From Trichosporon coremiiforme (lineage: Eukaryota > Basidiomycota > Tremellomycetes > Trichosporonales > Trichosporonaceae): 64,000 bases of DNA. Position numbers and translations under genes: made by a program. Positions 1 to 10,962 of the stretch are shown here, piece after piece. The stretch covers positions 847,757-911,756 of the forward strand of contig BCJJ01000009.1 in the NCBI GenBank assembly GCA_039545355.1, read 5' to 3'. The notes under the pieces are model-generated. The model was not told where the DNA came from. It did no database searches and worked only from the letters and a program-made list of their open reading frames with translations. Numbering within the stretch: the stretch's first letter is position 1; each line of letters opens with the position of its first letter.

Positions 1-130
1 GCTCGGCACGCCATTCGGCGTCGGTCTTGTTAACGTTCGGGGCGGACATGGCGCGAACTTGAAGGAGGGTAGAGACTCTAGCGGGACGAACGGTTCGGGG
101 AAGGCGGGCTGCGAGTGAGAGGGGCCTCAT
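1..130 (-). CDS. Peptide methionine (R)-S-oxide reductase (MsrB), 5' part only
   Basis: Minus-strand open frame running off the left edge; 43 codons are visible. The inner segment after the second ATG (codon at 49-47) reads MSAPNVNKTDAEWRAE, and KTDAEWR is typical of the MsrB N-terminus just before the SPEQ/Y segment. MsrB reduces methionine-R-sulfoxide in proteins. The outer ATG (130-128) adds 27 residues rich in Arg, Leu, Ala and Ser with no acidic residue, which looks like a mitochondrial presequence. Initiation at either ATG could therefore give mitochondrial and cytosolic forms. The catalytic Cys and zinc Cys residues lie outside the window, so the family call rests on one short motif. 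Confidence 0.55.
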   Translation of the reverse strand, partial: MRPLSLAARLPRTVRPARVSTLLQVRAMSAPNVNKTDAEWRAE

Positions 131-800
131 AGGAGATGGGAGGAAGGCGAAGCTACTAGAGATGTTTAGTCAGAGCTCGTTGGGAAGGTGGAGGCCAGAG
201 ATGACGTGAGTGGTGAGTCACGTGTGTGGCCGTTATCTACGTCGCGTTCATCGAAGGTGTGTACACCTTGTCCAGCTCAGCCGTCCAAAGTGCACGACAG
301 GGATGCGTGGGGCAGAAGCATGATCAGAGAGTATTAGTCCAGGCGCCCGATACCTCCACGCTGCACGACGGTCTTGAATTGCAATACAAACAATCACGGT
401 TGGCCTATGGCCACGGCGCATCAGTCGAGAAGAATCGCTTTCTCCATCATCCACGTCGTCCATAAGCGTCCCTCGTTGCCGTGACCAGCTGCCTCTTGTC
501 GCGCGCGGCACTGCAGAGTCAGCACGACGCGGCGATGACGAGCACGTCGCAGGCAGCAGACAGTCGACGTGCCTTACAATCATCGCTATGGCAGGACAAT
601 CCGGTGCCACAGCACGTGCACATAATACGGAAAATATCGGCGATACGTCCACGTGTCCGAAAATGTCGAAACCGCTAAACTGTCTAGGTCGAAATTTGGT
701 CCCGCCGTGCGCTGGGAGAGGTGCTGCCGGGTTGGGAGCAAGAGCGAATGCATCGTCTTGCTGATCCTCTAACCGTCAAACTTCGACCAGGTTATTCAAA
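131..800. promoter_or_regulatory. Divergent intergenic region between MsrB and RPL26
   Basis: This gap must hold the promoters of both flanking divergent genes. I see no clear TATA box, tRNA or other RNA gene. Short open frames on both strands show no family motif. Confidence 0.4.
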
Positions 801-1697
801 ATGGCTATTGGTGCGTATCCCGCTCGACACACGACAGGGACATATCGATCTCCGGCAAGGACAGACATCGCGAGCGTTGGAATCGAGTCGACAGAGTTGT
901 TGGAACGGCAGGGATGGAAATTTTGGACGGTTCGGACGACTGCAGAGGAGAAGCGTGCGACCATCGACGAGGGCGGACCTGTGATCGTACGCTTTGTGCG
1001 GTACTCTTAGAAGGCGGGCAGCTCGTCGGGAGGGGCGTCGACAACTGCGCGTTGGTGGAATAATCTGCAACTGCGGGATCGGGTCTCTCGACTCCTCTTC
1101 GACAGTGAACCGGACCAGTTCGTCTATCGACTAGCCAACCCTCTTGAGCGTCCGATTGAGAGCTGCAGCCTACGTCTCGGCATCTGTTTCCAACTCTCGA
1201 CATGCGCTCGATAATGATGTCTTGTTCCCCAGAGATCATGTCCTAGCTGTCCGAAGTTTCACGAAGCTAACCATCAGGCCTCGCTTCTGACCGCCGCAAG
1301 TCCCGCAAGGCTCACTTCTCCGCCTCTTCGGGCGAGAAGCGCAAGATCATGTCGTCTCCTCTCTCCAAGGAGCTCCGCGGCGAGCACGGTGTCAGGTCGA
1401 TCCCTGTTCGCAAGGACGACGAGGTCCTCATCGTCCGGGGCAAGTACAAGGGACGTGAGGGCAAGGTCACCCAGGTGAGTNNNNNNNCNCNNNCNNNNTN
1501 CANGNNNTGCNCNAGCTGACNTACAGGTCTACCGCAAGAAGTGGGTCATCCACGTCGACCGTGTCCACGTTGAGAAGTCCAACGCCGCCACCGCCCCCAT
1601 CGGCATCCACCCCTCCAACGTTGTCATCACCACCCTTAAGCTCGACAAGGACCGCAAGGCCATCCTTGAGCGCAAGGGCCGCAAGACCGCGGCTTAA
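801..1697 (+). CDS. RPL26: 60S ribosomal protein L26 (uL24)
   Basis: Exons 801-810, 1278-1474 and 1527-1697 give 125 residues, the usual fungal length. L26 sits near the peptide exit tunnel of the large ribosomal subunit. Family hallmarks are plain: [11 protein letters not shown] near the N-terminus, [11 protein letters not shown], the KOW-type segment with [12 protein letters not shown], and [13 protein letters not shown]. Exons 2 and 3 are secure. Exon 1 (ATG GCT ATT G, followed by GTGCGT) was chosen because it joins in frame to give [11 protein letters not shown] and has a good start context. The resulting first intron of 467 bases is long for this window, with a GCTAAC branch site just before CATCAG. 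The second intron contains ambiguous bases. Confidence 0.88.
1481..1521. other. Run of ambiguous bases inside an RPL26 intron
   Basis: Most positions are N, with a few called bases between them. The run lies in the second intron of RPL26 and ends beside a normal GCTGAC branch site and TACAG acceptor. It is an assembly or base-calling artefact and not biology. Confidence 0.95.
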
Positions 1698-4600
1698 GCG
1701 TCTCAACGCATGCGCATGTTAGAGGGCCGTAGTGGGATGTACCTATGATACACTGGACTTTGGAGAGAAGCGGAGCCGACTGGAGCAGTAGTCACCCAAG
1801 ACCAGGCTCAGTGTGCGGAGTAGTTGTCGGGACATGGAAGTCGCGGAGGGATAAAGGAGACACTGATATTAGCAACGATCAACTCATGGCAGCACGTCAA
1901 GCAGAGTCCAAAAGGCGAGAGAAGCTACGCTAGGGCCGAGAGCCGCGGTAGACACTGTTGGAGACGAGCGTGGACTGGCGGCTACGCCTCTAGGCGGAAT
2001 GCAGACGGTGGTGCCGAGGGTGCCGTTGCGTCGTGTTGATCGCAGGGATCGAAGGAGGGATCTGGGACACATCTCCCCGAGGAACGCAACTATCAAAGCC
2101 CGCATCGGCATGCACACTAACGTTTGTGCTGGCACCCACAAGAGCAAAAACAGGGTTGCACCTGACGTCGCACACGGTCTTGGGCTGGATACCTGCAAGG
2201 TTTGGGCCACCGCCACGCCCACACAGAGCTGCAGCCGGGACCAGCTGAACATGGGATGCTGGACGTCCGTGTGGCTAGGTACGTCCGTCATGGTGTAACG
2301 GACATCGGATCGGTAGTCGCTTCGGACGTCGGACATGCCTTTTCCTAGTATGTCTTGGCTTAGGGCAGCCTGGCATGCGGACTCTGTTCCGCAATCACAG
2401 CCGGAGTCCTCGGCAGATCGGCAGATGCCACCGCAGAGTCAACAGAAAGACAACCTGACACTTCACACAACGGCCTGCCACAGGCTACTCATGTGCCGTG
2501 CACGGGTACACCAGTCGCTAGGAGCGGAGACGGCGATATCCTTAGAGCTGCTTTAGAGTAGAACAGAACCTTAGAGTAGAACAGAACCACTCTATCGGCG
2601 AATGGATATCATGCTTGTCCTCAAGGGGGGATGTCCGTCACCCGGTCATGATAGGTCTCAGCGATCCGCGATCCGCACTCCGCACACTTCGCCGCCGGTC
2701 CTACCACCTCCGCACGCTAGGTCACTGCATTTAACCAGTCGCCGAGTCAGGCCGACTCGGCACTGTGCGATCACTTCCACTACTCCGTGGCGTCTACGCA
2801 CACCATAATCCTCAGCGAGCGGCGCTCCAATCTCCGTGCCCGAGGCTGGATCCCACGAGCAACAAATCCCCATCTCGGAACTCCTATATTGGCATGACCA
2901 CCATCTTTCTTAAACGACGCCGGGCCGCCCTCGCCGTAGTTCTGAAACGACGTTCCCACTCGAACCACACGGAGGGCAATTGCCATGGTCTGCTGCCTCG
3001 TTCGTATCGCTCTGAGACATGCCACACCCAATGCACTACCACGGCAGCTACCAGAGAAGAAAAAACCAACCTTATCACGGAGATCACGAATCCCTGTGCA
3101 CTCCATCTGCGTCCTGCGGGGCAGAGGGGGCTTTCGGCTCTGTTTTCTGGACCATCCGGCTGTCATACGACGCACCACTCGGTATTGACCCCAACCCCGT
3201 GTTCTCAGTACCCCGTGTCTTCTAGCCTTCCGACGGTATAGTCCCGCCCGCGTATTCACGGCTCCACGGCGCCGACAGACGAGGCAGTGTGTGCTTTCCG
3301 TAGTGTCATAATCTCGTAGTGCCAGAGCGCACGGTCGAGGGGTGCAGAAACAGTGTGCCACTTTCCTCCAGCCACAAATCGGTCTTCAACCAGGCTGCCG
3401 GACCCGCCGCTCCCGCTCTTAACCGGCAATGCCGATCAGCGGCAGCGGCAGCGCGCGGCAGAGTTTCTGGCTCACCCACTCTTCCTGCTTCCCCTCCACC
3501 CTGCATGACCGACTTGCAAGCCCGTGACTAAGCGAACAGATCTTCGCCCACTATACTGGTTGCCCGAACTTCCCCACTCTGCTGACACTCAGTTTTCGTG
3601 TTGCCGTGTTGGAATCGGATAACTTTGCGGCCCGCTCGAGGCATGCTCTGACAGGAGGGGAGAGGGGACTGCATAGCGGTCCAGCTGTGCTCCTATTCGA
3701 GCAGCTGTGTGGCCCAATGTGGCGCCGGGCGTCTGTAGCTGCTGCCCGCTGGCTGCTGGCTGGCCGCTCAAAGGGGGAGGGTATTGGCGCCGATTTCAGG
3801 CGAGTTCAGGCAGTTCAGGCTCTGCAAGCTCCAATGGCGTCCAGCCTGGCGTTGGGGCGTGCACTCCCTCTGTCTCTCAGACCCCACTCTCGTTCTTTTC
3901 TTTCGTCTTCCATGCAATCGACTCGTAGCTTGCATCGATGTCATGTTTTCTTCTGGACTAGGATCGTTGGAAAGAGGTGCTTAAGGGGGTGGGTGGACTA
4001 GCGAATTTGAAAGTGGACTGCAGGATTTTGCAAGAGCTGCGTTGGCTGGGCGCGGGCCATGCCGCAATGTCTGGTGCGTGTGGTGGTGTGTCTGCCGAGC
4101 GTTGGAGCCGGTAGAGGCTGGACTGGCAGGGCTAGGAGGGCTCTAGACTCGCTTTGAGTACAGGAACCAGGCACGGGTGTGCTGTGGCCCCGTCCCTTAG
4201 CCAAGGCTCAATGGCACTGGTCGCCTGGGCTCCTGGGCGCTCCAGGCGCAGGACTGGCGTTCATCAAGGTCGGGTCCTCGATGGGCCGTACGCGGCAGAC
4301 CCGACCCACCAAGCACCAACGACCGACGACCACTGCGACCACTGACTGACGACTGCTTGCTCACAGCTCACGGACGGCTCAGCTAAGCACTGCGCTCGCT
4401 GTCCTCGCCTCCAGACCACGTCGCAGTCACACTCACGTCCCAGCCTCCGTCGTCAGCATCGCTCTTCACACTCTCGACACAACCCTCAATCTCCCCTCCC
4501 CTTCAACCCTACGCCCGACGTCACACTGCAACCACGCACACCGCACACCGCACGCGCACACTCACACTCGCCCCCGCAATCCACCCCGCCATAGCCCTTC

Positions 4601-5155
4601 CACCAATCCTCGTCTCGCACACCGCTGCACACCGCCCGTCTTTCATCCCCCTTCATCACCACCCACACGCCCACACACCTCACCCTCACACACACCTGCC
4701 CTCCCTTCCCTCCCGATCATCCCGACCACGTCATGAACTAGAATCCAGTGACCGTCTCACGTTGCGGCCCTCGACGATCTTCTCGCTACGACTCTGAACC
4801 TCACCCCTTCCAACCTTCCTCCTCCGGACACGGACAATATCGCCTACACTTATCTCGTTTCCGCTACCTTTTGCATTGCACTATCAACCTATACGACATA
4901 CGATCCTCAAGCTTGCTCGGCACCGATTGCAACTGTATCCACCGTATCCCTGTCATCGTATCCGATCCGAACGGCTCGCACTTGTGACCCCCGTGCAAGA
5001 CCTGTCTCACATCAACTTTTACCCCGAACCTTTGACCTGGCGCTCGTCTGCTCGTCTCCTCGATTCCTTCAACCGACGCCAACGCCCACCGACGTCTGCA
5101 GAAAACCCGCTTTGAGCATTGTCAGATCTCTTGGGTTCCTCCATTGAACTGAACA
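1698..5155. other. Gene-poor stretch between RPL26 and the eIF4A-like gene
   Basis: No open frame here shows a recognisable family, and none could be extended with the splice signals used elsewhere in the window. The longest frames (minus 2780-3361, plus 3606-4001) have biased, unconvincing composition. From about 4350 to 5155 the plus strand becomes rich in C, A and T, with many CACAC and CTC runs, which looks like the promoter and 5' leader of the gene starting at 5156. Confidence 0.5.
2553..2588. repeat. Perfect 18-bp tandem duplication
   Basis: TTAGAGTAGAACAGAACC occurs twice back to back, with a partial TTAGAG just upstream. Its function is unknown; replication slippage is the simplest origin. 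Confidence 0.9.
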
Positions 5156-7981
5156 ATGACTCAAGGTCGCGACAATGCTGGTGCGTCTGGCGCATCTGCG
5201 TCTGCGTCCAGTGCGTCGGCTGCGGCGTCCGGAGCGCCCGCAGGTGTCACTGGCGCGAAGGCCGCTGCGGCCTCTGCATCGGGCACCGTGTCGAGGGCAG
5301 AGTACTCTGCGCTCGAGTCGCGGTTAGCTGCGGCTGAGGCAACCATCGCCGCCCTGCAGAGCAAGCTCGCGGCCGTTGAGGGACCTGCCTCCGACAAGGC
5401 GGCGCCCACCGGCAAGTCCGCGCTGGGCAAGTCGCCGTCTGGCTCGTCCGCACTCGCCCCCGGCTCGACAAACGCGGCGAACGCAGTGTCCCCGTCTGGA
5501 CCAGGGAGCTCAGCGGCCGCTGGCTCGAACGCTTCGGGCGCCTCGAGCATCCCGTCGTCCAGTGCATCTGGGTCCGTGGCCCGCACGCCCCCTGCTCCAT
5601 CGGAGGCGAGCGAGGCGTCGATCGCCGCGCTCACACAGCAGGTCGCTGCGCTCTCGACGAGCGTCGCCCAGCTGCAGCGTCTGCAGACGCAGAGCATGGT
5701 GTCGCCTATGAACGGCCACCCGTCGCACCCCTCCCACCCGCATCAGCAGCACCAGCAGCACCAGGGACAGCATCAGCACCAGGGCGCGCTGCATCAGCAA
5801 ATGCGCATGCCTCCCCCTCCACCGCTCGACACAAACCTCGGCAATCTCTCAGGCATGGCGCACTCGGGACACTCTGCGCATTCCGTCACGAGCCCGTTCC
5901 CACAGCAGGGATTCCTCGGCGGCACACCCGGTCCCCGGACGCCTATCAGCCGCCCGTTCTCGGGCCCCATGTCGGCGGACGACAAGTGGGGTGCGCCCAG
6001 CCAAGGCGGTCCAGGCAGCCGCGGCGGCGCAGGCGGTCACCAGTGGAACAACCAGGGGCCCATCATCCAGACGAACGGCATCAACAGCATGAACAACAAC
6101 ATTGGTAGCGGCGCCGCGGCCCCCGGAGCTGGCATCGTCGTCACGAAGTGGGAGCACTTGAACCTCAAGGTCGAGCTCCTCCGCTCGATCTCGAAGTATG
6201 GGTAAGTCCGAAGTTTGAAGGGGGTGACTGACAGATCCAGTATTGGCCCGCCGAACAAGATTCAGGCTCGAGTGCTCCCGTTTATGCTTAAGGGGTCGGA
6301 CATCATCGCGCAGGCGCCGCCCACCCAGGAGCGCATCATCTCTTAGTGAGTAGAGTAGAGCTAGATGTGTCGAACGGTTAGCTAACACCTCAGCGTGATC
6401 CCCGCCCTACAGCTGTGTCTGACGTTACCCCCGCCGCAGGGGCCATACCGAGGACCGGCCGTGATCATCATCACGACGACGGTCGACCAGGCTACGCAGT
6501 GCCACAAGCGTAAGTAGAGCAGTCATATTCGGGGTCCGAGCTGACAAATCAGTCGTCGGCAATGTTGGAGGACCGCTTGGCGTGCGCGCCGCGCTGGCGG
6601 CAGGCGCGGCTGGCTCTAGCGGGCTGCCGAACGAGCTCGCCGCGATGCAGCGCGACCAGATCCAGATCCTGATCGGCACGCCAGCCAAGGTGAACGAGGC
6701 CATGAACATGCGTGGCGGGCTTTCGGGGGCTGACTGCCGCCTCCTGATCTTGGACGAGGTGGACCAGCTGATCGCTCGCAACTTGTACGAGAATGTGCTG
6801 AACATTGCGCGCCTGCTGCCTTCGCCGCGGCGCTCTGGCCCGGGCCTCACGCCGGGTCCCACTCCCTTCTCCCCCGTCGTCGGCAGTCCGTATGACGGCG
6901 GCCAGCAGTCCCCCTTTAACCCGCAGAGCAAGACGCCGTTCCCGGCCGCTCAGAACTCGCGCTTTTCGACCCCCGGTCCGGGTGCGACGCCGACGTCCCC
7001 CACGCCGCCGATCGAGCGGCAAACGTGCCTCTTCTCCAACACGATCCCGACGGATGTCATCAACTTCTCCCAGTCGCTGCAGGTGCGCGATCCGGTGCGC
7101 GTCTTAGTGCGTCGTGAGGGAGCGACCAACTCGCAAGAGTCCGTGTCCTCCGTCACGCCCGGCGTGAACCTGAAGCACACCTACGTCTACCTGACGATCA
7201 CGGGGAGTGCGCGGAGCGAGGAATCCTCCGAGTCCGGCCCCGGAACAATCGGCAGCGGTCGCAACCCGGGCGCAACTCTCAGCGAGGAAGCAACCCGCGC
7301 CAAGGAGTACAAGCTCGACATGCTCGTGAAAATGCTGGACGACTATCCGCTCTGGCAAGCCATAATCCACGTGGGGACGTACGCCATGCTGGAAGCCGTG
7401 CTCTACAAGCTCGGCTCAAGGCAGTGGGAGACGCTGTACCTGTCCAGCGACATGCCGCCGCAACAACGCAAAGCCGTGCTCGCGCAGTGGCGGATGAGCG
7501 TGCCCGGCTCCGGCCCGCGCTTCCTCGTGTGCTTCGACGTCACCCCGAAACCGCCCGATATCCCCTGGACGCCGCTCGTGATCAACTTTGACCTGCCGCG
7601 GAGTGTGGAGGGGTATGCGCTCCGCGCGGCCGCCGCCGTGCCCCAGGCCCCGCGACAGGGCCAGGTCAACCATGTCAACGGCGTCATTGTGTCCTTTGTC
7701 CAGGCGGCTGGGGGCGATGTGGAGATGCTCCGCAGCACAGAGTGCGCGTACCGATTCAAGGTGAGTAGCGACGAGCTCCGAGCGAAGGGGGGAGCGAGGG
7801 GCGAGGGGGCGAGTAAGCGTTGCGCTCCGTCGATCTCTGTTGCAGAGTGCAGAGTGCAGAGCGCAGAGCGCAGAGCCAAGCGAGCCTCCTCCACCCCATC
7901 GAAGCTGTCATGATTTCGTAGTAGCTGACATCACAGTCCGCCGAGATCCCGACCGTGTTCCACGACCTGTTCCAGCATTAG
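5156..7981 (+). CDS. eIF4A-like DEAD-box pseudohelicase
   Basis: Exons 5156-6201, 6241-6345, 6394-6509, 6553-7760 and 7937-7981 give 839 residues. The first 330 or so are low complexity (Ala, Ser, Gly, His/Gln), with a short coiled coil near residues 50-75. The rest follows the two RecA-like domains of eIF4A: WEHLNLKVELLRSISKYG, then IIAQAPPTQE where AQSGTGKT should be, IGTPAKV for motif Ib, LDEVDQLI for DEAD, IIHVGT for motif IV, and LVINFDLPRSVEGYALR where the HRIGRTGR region should be. Walker A is absent and the arginine-finger motif is lost, so ATP hydrolysis is unlikely. The fold resemblance is seen directly. A role as a non-catalytic RNA or translation-factor partner is inference. A second acceptor six bases earlier (6235) is also in frame. 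Confidence 0.8.
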
Positions 7982-8470
7982 CCTCTACCTCAATCATAGC
8001 AACCACGACAACCACCAACAACTCGCAAGTCCAAAACTCTAGTCTCCATTTTTCCTTCACTTTTTGTCACTCTATACTCAACGAAGCCTCACAACCCACA
8101 AACCCTCACAACAATTCATGATCCGGGCTAGCCAACGCGGCTCGAGATTTTAGTACACTTTGCGTCATGCATGTAGCTGTATCTGGTGACTTGATCAGTC
8201 GGCTAGGGTGTTTAGAAGGAAGTGGTGGGATGAAGGAGAGAAGCGGGCTAGAGTAGAAATAAGTTTTGAAGGGGAGTGCAGACCGACCAAGAGAGGTGCC
8301 CGTCTGACTCGCGCTGCACTGCTCCTTTGCGTTCAACCCGTGTGCACTCGTATTAATCACTATTCATAACTACCCATCCGCGTCTACCTTCTGCACATCC
8401 TCCACTACCCGGCTCTCTACGCTCTACGCTCGCGAACTCGCCCTCGCCTTCGGCTCGGCTCGTTCGACGC
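7982..8470. other. Convergent intergenic region
   Basis: Lies between the 3' ends of the eIF4A-like gene and the EB1 gene. It holds two 3' untranslated regions, and I see no RNA gene or repeat. Confidence 0.5.
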
Positions 8471-10124
8471 TTAGAACGTCTCGTCATCCAGCAGCTCCCC
8501 CTCCTCGCCGTCGGGCACCTCGAACCCTTCCTCGGTCTGATACAGGATCTCCTGGATCTTGGCGAGCGTATCCCGTTCCTGCTCGTCGACGTCTTCGAGG
8601 TTGATGCGCTCGCCGACGATGAGCTCGATGCTGCGGAGTTCTGGGGTTAGCGGCGCCGGACGAGGGTTCGGGGGGCATGAGGAATGTTGTGGCGAGCGGG
8701 CATTGGGATGGCCCATGCCCGCAGTCTTTGCCACCAACCTGGATGGGGCGAGTGATCGTGACTCCTCGGTCCACTCCGTGGCAGGGGTAGACGTCTTCGG
8801 ATCGCTCGCCCTCGCGTGCGCACCTGCGGCGCGCACACTCGTACTCACTGGCAAAGTAGAAGTCACGCTCCTTCTCCAGCCCCTCACACGTGGACTGGAG
8901 CTCGCCAACCTGGGCATTGAGGTGCTGGATCTGCGCGTTGCTAGCGGCGCTGGTGGAGCGGGACGCGGCGGCGGCGCCGCCAGCCGATGCGAGGCTGGGG
9001 CGACCAGACGCGACGCGCGCCGTGGGGCCGCGCGACGGTGGTGTCGGCGCAGCGCGGTGGCCACCACTGTGACTTGTCAGTTGTCGTAGAGACAACGGAA
9101 ACTTACGCCCGCTCGACCGCGTTGTACTCCTCTCCGCGCGAGTTCGAGTCCCAGTACTTCTTCATCCACTGCAGGAACTCGAGGTTGTCCTGCATCTTGC
9201 ACTTGACCAGGCGCTCGACGGGGATCGGCTGTAGCGAGTGTTAGCGAGCAGAAACGGGAGGTAGAGCCGAGTGGCCGCTCGAAGCATCCGTACTGCCAAC
9301 GATGACTTGAAGTCACCTGAGGGCAGTCGAGTCACCAACGCGACATGCGCGATCGGCAGCGAATCGCCCCGTGGCCTGCTGGCGCTAGCCCTTTCGCCCG
9401 GACTCACCTTCGGGATACGATGCTTCGTGAACGCCTTCTGCAGAATCTTGAAGTTGTCCAGGTACTCGTACTCCATCTTCGCGTTCAGCTTGAGACGGCT
9501 CATGGGCAGGTCGCCGTAGATCGAGTCGAGAATCTGCGGTTAGTAAGGCTAGAAGAATAGCAGCTGCATAGCCTGCGCTCAGTGTCCCGGTGCCCTCCAC
9601 TAACCCGCCTGAGGCTCCATAGGCAGGGCGAGCTCTGGTCAAGACACAGGACGTGTGCAATGGTGAAGTCCGTTCGAAGGTCGGAGCCCTTCTCGAGCGC
9701 AGAGCTCGTCTTCGCCGCACGGATCTGGCCGCTCAACCATCGCCTCCCGAACTCACCTGGCAGTAGATGACGCCCTTGCCGCACTCCTCCACCTTCTGGA
9801 TAACATTGGGCGCGAGCAGCTCATTAAGCCATGCTAGGAGCTCGCCGCGGGCTGGTGGTTAGCTTGGCAAACCGCATGTAGCTAGAAGTGAGGGAAGGAG
9901 TGGGCGGCCCGGCGGCGAAGCGGGGAAGACCCGAGCTTGCCGCCGGTCGAGGGCGCAAGGGTCCAGCGATGAGCGTGTGGGTGGTGGCCACGACCACGAC
10001 GTCCACAGCGGTGGCCGAGATGGAACCTTGTCGACTGCGTCCTCGGTAACGATGTCATGATGTCCCAGCCCTGTCCACGGGTTCAATGTCAGGAGCACTC
10101 ACATTCTCCGGTGTAGATGGACAT
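8471..10124 (-). CDS. BIM1: EB1-family microtubule plus-end tracking protein (Bim1/Mal3)
   Basis: Exons (minus) 10124-10103, 9851-9757, 9533-9408, 9228-9107, 9066-8849 and 8640-8471 give 250 residues. The N-terminal calponin-homology domain is unmistakable: SRGELLAWLNELL, VEECGKGVIYCQ, LDSIYGDLPMSRLK, EYEYLDNFKILQKAF and KYWDSN. A Ser/Ala/Gly linker follows, then the coiled-coil EB domain with ERDFYFAKLRSIELI. The acidic tail ends ETF, recalling the EEY/F ends that CAP-Gly proteins bind. EB1 proteins bind growing microtubule ends and recruit partners in spindle positioning and polarity. Every intron has a GTGAGT-type donor and a CTAAC or CTGAC branch site. The joins restore the conserved sequence without gaps, so the model is firm. 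Confidence 0.93.
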
Positions 10125-10962
10125 GGTCGTGGGCGGTGCTTGTAGCTGGCGGTGGTGGGTGGTGTGGGTGATGGGGAAGGGGGGTGGAAGTCGAGTTGTG
10201 TGTCAGTGGTCGTCGACGGGGAGAGTGTGTGGAAGCAGAGAAGCAAGGAAGGCTGTGTTGTTGAATGCGGAAGTCAAAGAAGTGACGAGAGGGTCGAGAG
10301 GGTCGAGAGGGTTGTATTGATTTCGACACACGCTAAGTAATTGCGAGCTCTGACCAAGTGTAGCGAGTGGACGGACACTGCAGACACTGCGCTGACGAGG
10401 ACAACACCCACCACAGCAGACACGACGCGACCTGACCGATCGCCCTTTGACGTGTTTGGTCCCGCGGCCCGTACTTGTGCCCTGACCATGTGGTCCAGGC
10501 ACCGCTCGTCATCACTGCCCATCATCACGGGCAGACCAAGCAACCTTACTGCGCAGAGGTGCGAAATCTTCTCTACATACTCGTCCAGAATGACAAATAT
10601 GATACAACGAAAGAGCGCGAAGTCTACCGGAGGTAATGTCCCACCCACCCACCCAAAAACTTTTCGATGTTAAAACGAATCGGGGTCGGAGGAAGACTTC
10701 GCTAGTTTCAACCTCTCCCACGGTTGGGTCGTCGGTGGCATCTCTCGGTCCAGAGATGTTTTGACATCGGGCATAGCCCACATGCGCCAAGTCTCATGGA
10801 CCACTGACAGCAGAGAGAAGGCAGTCGCACATGTAAATGTCGAAAGCATCTGCATGACTGGTGGCAAAGTGTGCCAGCAGAAGAACCAAATCGCATTCAG
10901 AGTCTGCCCAAAGTCTATGTCTATTAAACCACCTCACTGACCTTCCAACGTCTCTAACTCGT
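10125..10962. promoter_or_regulatory. Intergenic region holding the EB1 promoter
   Basis: Lies between the 3' end of the transporter gene and the start of EB1, both on the minus strand. I see no coding family, RNA gene or notable repeat. Confidence 0.4.
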
